46,747 bases of DNA, taken from the IMG/VR virus record IMGVR_UViG_3300012936_000028, positions 1 through 46,747 of that record, one strand, 5' to 3'. Source of the DNA: a virus. Shown one piece after another: positions 42,455 to 46,747 of the stretch; the first letter of the stretch is position 1, and each line of letters starts with the position of its first letter. The position numbers and the translations under genes are program-made. The notes under the pieces were generated by a model. That model saw only the letters and a program-made list of their open reading frames with translations, was not told where the DNA came from and made no database searches.

Positions 42455-43657
42455 TTAAAAATTGCTCTTAAAAAATTTATTATAATTATTTAATATTTTA
42501 CTCATATTAAAATTTTGTTTAATTATTTTTTGCCTGCTTGCAGCAATGTCCTTGTAAAATTTTATGTTTTCAAAGAATATTTTTAATTTATTTAACATGT
42601 CATTTTTATCAAATTCAGCCCATTTAGGGCTTTTATCTAGATCTACAAAGTTTATGTCATTTTTAAATTCTATTAAATCAAAATTAATTTTTAAAAAGTC
42701 TTCTTGCAAAAATTCTTTATAAGCTGAGTAATTTGTTGCTATTATTGGAAGACCGCAAGAAGCTGCTTCAACTAAAGGTAATCCCCAGCCTTCTGCTCTT
42801 GTTCCGGTAAGCATACAAGTTATTTTATTAGACATATACAAGTTTTTAATTTCTTGAATAGAAAAATTACCAAACAAAAAAGTAATTTTGGATAAATCTT
42901 CTTGATCAATATTTTTCTGAATACTATCCACAACTACATTTTTTAATTGCTGAGTATTTTTACCTGCGTTTACTTTAAGAATAACACCAATGTCTTTGTT
43001 TTTACAAAATTTAACAGCGCATTTAATTGTTTTTATAATATTTTTTCTATCTGCATCTGGGTGTGAAGCTGTAATCTGTCCCATTATCAATATGTTTTTG
43101 TCATACTGCAAAAAGTCAAAATAACTTGAATCTTCTTTTATGTGGTCAAATTCATTATAATACCACTCGTTTATTACTTTTATTTTTCTTTTTAGTTTTG
43201 TTTTACTGTTATTAGAAGTCTTGACAAAAGACATTCTGGTGAAATCTGAAGGTGTTATTATAATATCCATCAGATTGCATGCTTCAATCCAGCTTTCTTT
43301 AACAATATCAGCTTCAAATCCAGCAGTTACTCCTACGTTTTTGCTTGCTATGTTTGTCCATTCATTAGGCAGTAATACTTGATATGAAACATCAAAGTCA
43401 ATATTTGCAAAATTTTTTCTTGCATAGTCTAGCATTTTTTTTATAATACCGTTGTTAAACTCTTGGTTTAAAATCCACGAGGTATTACCCCAGTCTGTTG
43501 GTTGTAAAAACAAGTCAATATCATTTCTTTGTGACAAAGCTGTAAAAACTTGTCTTGAATGTACTCCGTAGCCTGAGCTTGTAAACATTGGGCCCTTTAA
43601 TAAAACTTTTTTTACTTTAATTTGACTACTTCCACATTTGTTCTTTGTTTTTGACAC
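42455..43657 (-). CDS. Glycosyltransferase, GT4-like (GTG start)
   Basis: A 400-residue GT-B fold glycosyltransferase that transfers a sugar from a nucleotide-sugar donor. The N-terminal acceptor-side loop GPMFTSSGYGVHSRQVFTAL and the donor-side motif GTRAEGWGLPLVEAASCGLP (with the E-x7-E pair) are typical of family GT4. The GTG at 43657 has a GAGGA seven to eight bases upstream and lies within the previous gene, overlapping it by 46 bases. No in-frame ATG occurs before residue 24, inside the conserved loop. The acceptor could be a virion protein, phage DNA or host surface glycan; nothing here decides this. Confidence 0.85.
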   Translation of the reverse strand: MSKTKNKCGSSQIKVKKVLLKGPMFTSSGYGVHSRQVFTALSQRNDIDLFLQPTDWGNTSWILNQEFNNGIIKKMLDYARKNFANIDFDVSYQVLLPNEWTNIASKNVGVTAGFEADIVKESWIEACNLMDIIITPSDFTRMSFVKTSNNSKTKLKRKIKVINEWYYNEFDHIKEDSSYFDFLQYDKNILIMGQITASHPDADRKNIIKTIKCAVKFCKNKDIGVILKVNAGKNTQQLKNVVVDSIQKNIDQEDLSKITFLFGNFSIQEIKNLYMSNKITCMLTGTRAEGWGLPLVEAASCGLPIIATNYSAYKEFLQEDFLKINFDLIEFKNDINFVDLDKSPKWAEFDKNDMLNKLKIFFENIKFYKDIAASRQKIIKQNFNMSKILNNYNKFFKSNF

Positions 43658-44862
43658 TTAAAATCCTCGACTGTCTTTCTTATTGATTTGTCCCATAAGT
43701 TAATTGTTTTTTCATAATTAAACGCAAAATTTGCGTAATTTATTACTTTTTCACTGAGTTTTAATTTTTCTTCAAAATTCATTTTATACATTTTCATAAT
43801 GGCAGTTGCAACATCTTGATTATCAACGTAGTCTTCAAAAATATAGGGTACATTTTGACTACCGACAAGAGACTTATTTTTTATATCTATTGCTATACCA
43901 TTTTCTGTATTGTCTCTAAAATCTATAACTTGTCTGTATAATCCTCCAGTTTTAGCAGCAATAATAGGTGTACCAGTCATCATTGATTCAAGCGTTGTTA
44001 AACCAAAACCTTCATTAAAGCTTATATTTAAACAAACATCTGAGATGTTGTGTAAAATGTTAATATGATCTGTTTCAACTTTTTCTGTAGAAAAAGCGAC
44101 TGTGTCTAATATGTCTAAGTTGTAACCGATTTCAAATAAATTGCATCCTGCAATATCCTTAGGATCCGTATGAAGTAAAAGTGTAACATTTTTTCTGTCT
44201 TTTTTGTTTAAACTATTAAGAAATAGTTTCCAAGAATTTAATACGTCCCCTGGTCTTTTTCTTTTGCAGTTTCTATTCATCCAAAGGCATACAAAATTAT
44301 TTTTTCTTTTCTCACCTAATATTCTTTTCTTTTCACTTTCTTTTAAGTTATCGTTAATTTTATAAAAAACAGACTTTGGAAAAGCATGAGGAATAAAAGT
44401 TGTTTTCTTATCATAGTTTTCTTTACACATTAAATAAGTCAAATAAGAGTGACAATTAATAGCGTCTGTTGCGTCATACATCCAATAATTAAATTTAGGT
44501 GTAGGCTTATTATCCCAAACATGCCACCATAAAATAGGACAAACTTGTCGTATTTCATCTTCAATTTGAAATAACCATGTAAAGAATCTCGGATCAGTAA
44601 ATATTAATAATGCATCAGGTTGTTCGTTTAAAATAACAGATCTTAATAGCGCTGGACTGCCAAACCCGTCTATAGGTTTTATATAGAAGTTGTCATTTAC
44701 TTTAACTGTGCTGTAATCCTGATGCTTTATTGCAGCACCTAGTTGAATAAATTCATAGTCGTTTGTTTTGAGTAAACCTTCAACTAAGAACTTTGTTTGT
44801 ACACCTACTCCGCTTGGCGATAGCGCATGGTCTGAAATTATTAAGATTTTCTTTTTACACAT
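43612..44862 (-). CDS. Glycosyltransferase, GT4-like
   Basis: A 416-residue GT-B fold glycosyltransferase. The N-terminus carries KKKILIISDHALSPSGVGVQ, the Gly-rich acceptor-side loop. The donor site has NISFNEGFGLTTLESMMTGT followed by PIIAAKTGG, the E-x7-E region of family GT4. A frame runs back to a GTG at 44901, but I choose the ATG at 44862. It has AGGAAA upstream, straddling the nuclease stop, and this gives a 7-base gap instead of an overlap. Its 3' end overlaps the second glycosyltransferase by 46 bases. The two are similar in fold but not close copies, so they probably act in sequence or on different linkages. Confidence 0.87.
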   Translation of the reverse strand: MCKKKILIISDHALSPSGVGVQTKFLVEGLLKTNDYEFIQLGAAIKHQDYSTVKVNDNFYIKPIDGFGSPALLRSVILNEQPDALLIFTDPRFFTWLFQIEDEIRQVCPILWWHVWDNKPTPKFNYWMYDATDAINCHSYLTYLMCKENYDKKTTFIPHAFPKSVFYKINDNLKESEKKRILGEKRKNNFVCLWMNRNCKRKRPGDVLNSWKLFLNSLNKKDRKNVTLLLHTDPKDIAGCNLFEIGYNLDILDTVAFSTEKVETDHINILHNISDVCLNISFNEGFGLTTLESMMTGTPIIAAKTGGLYRQVIDFRDNTENGIAIDIKNKSLVGSQNVPYIFEDYVDNQDVATAIMKMYKMNFEEKLKLSEKVINYANFAFNYEKTINLWDKSIRKTVEDFKCQKQRTNVEVVKLK

Positions 44863-44869
44863 TTGTTTC

Positions 44870-45703
44870 CTATTTGCAATAGTCAGTATTTTTAAATTCA
44901 CAAAACATACACGAGTCTCTATTTTTTAAAAAAAACTTTTTTTCTACAGTTTTAATCATACTTCTAACTAGCTTTTGTGATCTTTCTAAGTTTTTTGGAC
45001 CTGAAGAAACTTTTACAAGTTGACATGATTTTCCTGTTGTTTTAACCTTTTTAAGCAAGACAAAACCACACTGTATATCTTTCATATCTATATTATTTTT
45101 AGTTCCCCAAAAGTGTTTATAAAGTATAACTTGCGCTTGTGTTTTAAAGTCTCTTTGTTTATCTAAAGACCAACCTCTTCCATTGGAAGTTTTCCAATCT
45201 AAAACCCAATACTTATATTTGTCTTTATGTGGAACCTTTATAATGCAATCGATATAGCCTTTAAACTTTGTATCAATGTTTTCTATTCTTTCATATAAAG
45301 CTTCTTCCGCTGATTGAAATTCCCAATTAGGAAATGTTTCGTCTAAAAAACTAGGAATAGAACTAATGCTTGCTTCTGCCCACTTTAGCCAATCTTTTAA
45401 CTTGTTATGTTTATATTTCCAACCTTGTATTTGTGCTTTCTGGCTTTGCAGCTGAATAAAGTCTTCTGAATCAAAACCGTGTTCATCCCAAGCTAACTCA
45501 ATCTTGTTTTGTGCTTCTTTAATTTTAAGTTCTTTTGTTTTAAGATAGTGTTCACATGCATCGTGGATTATTGTCCCGTAATGCAAATGCGGACTTTCTT
45601 CAAACGTAGATAACTTATCTATGTATAATAATTTATGCCGCCAAGGACATTCTTTCCATTGACGAACTTCTGAATAAGAGACATGCTCTTTTAAAATAGT
45701 CAT
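44870..45703 (-). CDS. Cas4/RecB-like PD-(D/E)XK nuclease with four-cysteine cluster
   Basis: A 277-residue nuclease of the RecB/Cas4/AddB type. Motifs are SYSEVRQWKECPWRHKL with Cys19, HYGTIIHDACE with His47, a catalytic Asp in GYIDCII, Asp169 and Lys171 in VLDWKTS, and QAQVILYKHF (QxxxY). Cys265, Cys268 and Cys276 at the C-terminus (CMFCEF, DYCK) complete the pattern of a 4Fe-4S cluster with Cys19. The family degrades or trims DNA ends and acts in recombination. The frame is open from a TTG at 45721, but the ATG at 45703 with GTGAGG upstream is preferred. That ribosome binding site lies in a hairpin (45708-45745), suggesting translational control. No CRISPR genes are near, so a Cas role is not implied. 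Confidence 0.88.
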   Translation of the reverse strand: MTILKEHVSYSEVRQWKECPWRHKLLYIDKLSTFEESPHLHYGTIIHDACEHYLKTKELKIKEAQNKIELAWDEHGFDSEDFIQLQSQKAQIQGWKYKHNKLKDWLKWAEASISSIPSFLDETFPNWEFQSAEEALYERIENIDTKFKGYIDCIIKVPHKDKYKYWVLDWKTSNGRGWSLDKQRDFKTQAQVILYKHFWGTKNNIDMKDIQCGFVLLKKVKTTGKSCQLVKVSSGPKNLERSQKLVRSMIKTVEKKFFLKNRDSCMFCEFKNTDYCK

Positions 45704-45707
45704 AACA

Positions 45708-45745
45708 GACCTCACTTTCAATATTATTATAATAAAAGCGAGGTC
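45708..45745 (-). promoter_or_regulatory. Hairpin sequestering the nuclease ribosome binding site, with promoter box in loop
   Basis: In minus-strand RNA, bases 45745-45735 (GACCUCGCUUU) pair with 45718-45708 (AAAGUGAGGUC) to give an 11-bp stem with one G-U wobble and a 16-base, almost GC-free loop. The 3' arm contains the GUGAGG ribosome binding site of the nuclease (ATG at 45703). The loop contains TATAAT at 45731-45726. A start site 6-8 bases downstream would make RNA lacking the 5' arm and therefore unfolded. Read-through RNA from the fibre gene would be folded and poorly translated. No U-tract follows, so it is not a standard terminator. Confidence 0.6.
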
Positions 45746-45760
45746 AATTTATAAAACTAT

Positions 45761-46747
45761 TTAGCTGATAATTGCTTTTGAAATCAAGCACCAGTTTGTG
45801 CCATCGTATATTAAAGTTGCTGTTGACTTATTAGCGAGTGAAATATCAGCGCCATCTAGACAAAGAACATCGTTGGAGCTTGAATTACCTGCATTTGTTA
45901 AGGTAAGTGTTCCACCTGATCCACTATGTTGCAATATCAACATCATGCCCGGTTTGCCGCCTGTAATCTTAGCAATTGAGTTATTACCTGAATGAGGTGT
46001 AATTTTTTGATATCCCAATGTTGCAGCAAACTCAGTTGCACCTGATGCTAAGGCAATTGTATCTGGATGATAAACAGTTGAGCCAAGCTGAAGCATTGCA
46101 GGCGTCGAATCAGAATTATCTCCTGTAGAGCCTTCATTTTTATAGTCAAACTTAAACTTTTCTGCTGAAGGTGTTGCCATCTTGTGCCAAAGTCTAAAGT
46201 AATCAGCAGACTCATCATAAATAAGACCCAAGAACTTGTCTGAACCACCATCACGATGCTTAGCATATATACCAATATCTCTGGCAACCTCATCAATTAC
46301 GTTATTTCCAGAACTTATTAAAACTAGTGGATCAACAACTGTTAGGGTTGAACCTCCACTTTCGAGACCACTACTTACCGTTAAAGAATTGGCAACAGTG
46401 ACTGAGCCTGAAAACGCAGAAGTTCCTGTTCCTGCAACAGTAATATTACCGCCAACAGTTGTATTACCTGATGTTCCTGCAACAACAAACTTATCCTGAT
46501 TAACTTTCAAAGATCCTGAGGATGCAGCTACTTCAAACTTTGAATTGCTTCCAAAGGTTCCGTTTATGGCAAAATTTCCATCGATAGTAGTTGCGCCAGT
46601 TACGCCTAACGTTCCTCCAACTGTTGCATCATTAGTTACTCCAACTGAAGCCAGTGTGGATGCTCCAGTCACACCTAATGTTCCTCCGACTGTTGCATTT
46701 GTGCTCACTGTAGCTGCTCCAGTAACTGCTAATGTCGAACCGTTAAA
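45761..46747 (-). CDS. Tail fibre C-terminal part with GGTLGVTG repeats (5' end cut by window)
   Basis: The frame is open to the window edge and yields 328 residues. The GTG at 46708 is in the middle of the repeat and is not the likely start. The visible N-terminal part carries near-repeats of TNATVGGTLGVTGAST (about 24-residue spacing) followed by NGTFGSNSKFEV and similar turns, as in beta-helical phage fibres. From about residue 135 the repeat gives way to a globular tip (DEVARDIGIYAKHRDGGSDK). The end reads SLANKSTATLIYDGTNWCLI, a closing strand set common in phage fibre and appendage proteins. The gene ends with TAA at 45761, before the hairpin. A host-binding role is inferred. Confidence 0.8.
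   Translation of the reverse strand, partial: FNGSTLAVTGAATVSTNATVGGTLGVTGASTLASVGVTNDATVGGTLGVTGATTIDGNFAINGTFGSNSKFEVAASSGSLKVNQDKFVVAGTSGNTTVGGNITVAGTGTSAFSGSVTVANSLTVSSGLESGGSTLTVVDPLVLISSGNNVIDEVARDIGIYAKHRDGGSDKFLGLIYDESADYFRLWHKMATPSAEKFKFDYKNEGSTGDNSDSTPAMLQLGSTVYHPDTIALASGATEFAATLGYQKITPHSGNNSIAKITGGKPGMMLILQHSGSGGTLTLTNAGNSSSNDVLCLDGADISLANKSTATLIYDGTNWCLISKAIIS
46600..46747 (-). repeat. Near-repeats encoding ATVGGTLGVTGA in fibre gene
   Basis: The minus strand encodes three related blocks: LAVTGAATV, ATVGGTLGVTGAS and ATVGGTLGVTGAT. They are divergent at DNA level, so they are old duplications kept by protein structure rather than recent tandem copies. The array probably continues beyond the window edge. 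Confidence 0.7.

Noticed and set aside
44863-44901. GTG at 44901 as start of the first glycosyltransferase
   Set aside because: The ATG at 44862 has an AGGAAA ribosome binding site and avoids overlap with the nuclease gene.
44870-45703. Part of a CRISPR-Cas system because of the Cas4-like fold
   Set aside because: No Cas1, Cas2, effector or repeat-spacer array is present; Cas4-like nucleases are common in phages without CRISPR.
45704-45721. TTG at 45721 as start of the nuclease
   Set aside because: The ATG at 45703 with GTGAGG upstream is better; the TTG codes six extra residues and has no ribosome binding site.
45708-45745. Hairpin read as a transcription terminator for the fibre gene
   Set aside because: No U-tract follows the 3' arm, which instead contains the nuclease ribosome binding site.
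45742-45747. TTGACC as a -35 box paired with TATAAT in the hairpin loop
   Set aside because: The spacing is only 10 bases, too short for a sigma70 promoter; a -10-only late-type box is the better reading.

Overview
The window is a segment of a tailed double-stranded DNA phage genome with a contractile tail (a T4-related myovirus, far diverged from T4). The evidence is a set of T4-type landmark genes: prohead protease (gp21-like), portal (gp20-like), large terminase (gp17-like), a probable small terminase (gp16-like), baseplate wedge proteins (gp25-like and gp6/Baseplate_J-like), a baseplate hub OB-fold protein (gp5-like), a late sigma factor (gp55-like), a DnaG-type primase and a gp47/gp46-type nuclease. 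The DNA is very AT-rich (about 25-30% GC by eye). Several structural families here (the DKGRELL-type tail proteins, LamG baseplate proteins and GGTLGVTG-repeat fibres) resemble those I associate with marine phages. The host cannot be named from this sequence; ribosome binding sites are conventional AGGA/GAGG types.

All 28 genes lie on the minus strand, so transcription runs from high to low coordinates. No gap exceeds about 60 bases, and there is no tRNA, CRISPR array, insertion sequence or plus-strand gene. Read in the direction of transcription: (i) 46747-45761, the C-terminal part of a repeat-rich tail fibre; (ii) 45703-41007, a Cas4/RecB-like Fe-S nuclease, two overlapping glycosyltransferases, a small membrane protein, the late sigma factor and the probable small terminase; (iii) 40997-10377, a 30-kb tail and baseplate block: hub, gp25, gp6, a DNRLRE-like protein, a gpI/LamG protein, then very large Asn/Ser-rich proteins (up to 1809 residues) with no recognisable fold, a fibronectin-type protein, two DKGRELL-type paralogues and two neighbours sharing a C-terminal module; (iv) 10377-5426, DNA metabolism genes embedded in the late block: RuvC-like resolvase, primase, a single-chain Mre11-Rad50 (SbcD-SbcC) fusion and a zinc-ribbon protein; (v) 5385-1, packaging and head: an unknown 123-residue protein, large terminase, portal, an unknown 275-residue protein and the prohead protease, cut by the window edge.

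Many neighbouring genes overlap by one base (TAATG or TGATG), which suggests translational coupling in long polycistronic messages. Candidate regulatory sites sit in the few real gaps. They include a hairpin that buries the nuclease ribosome binding site and carries a TATAAT box in its loop, a TATAAATA box 20 bases before the gp25-like gene, a similar box before the large terminase, and a tandem 10-bp repeat before the 123-residue gene. The sheath and tube genes that lie between terminase and portal in T4 are missing from that position. Overall this is a late-gene core of a divergent T4-like phage; the best candidates for something undescribed are the single-chain Mre11-Rad50, the hairpin-promoter device, and the orphan giant tail proteins.
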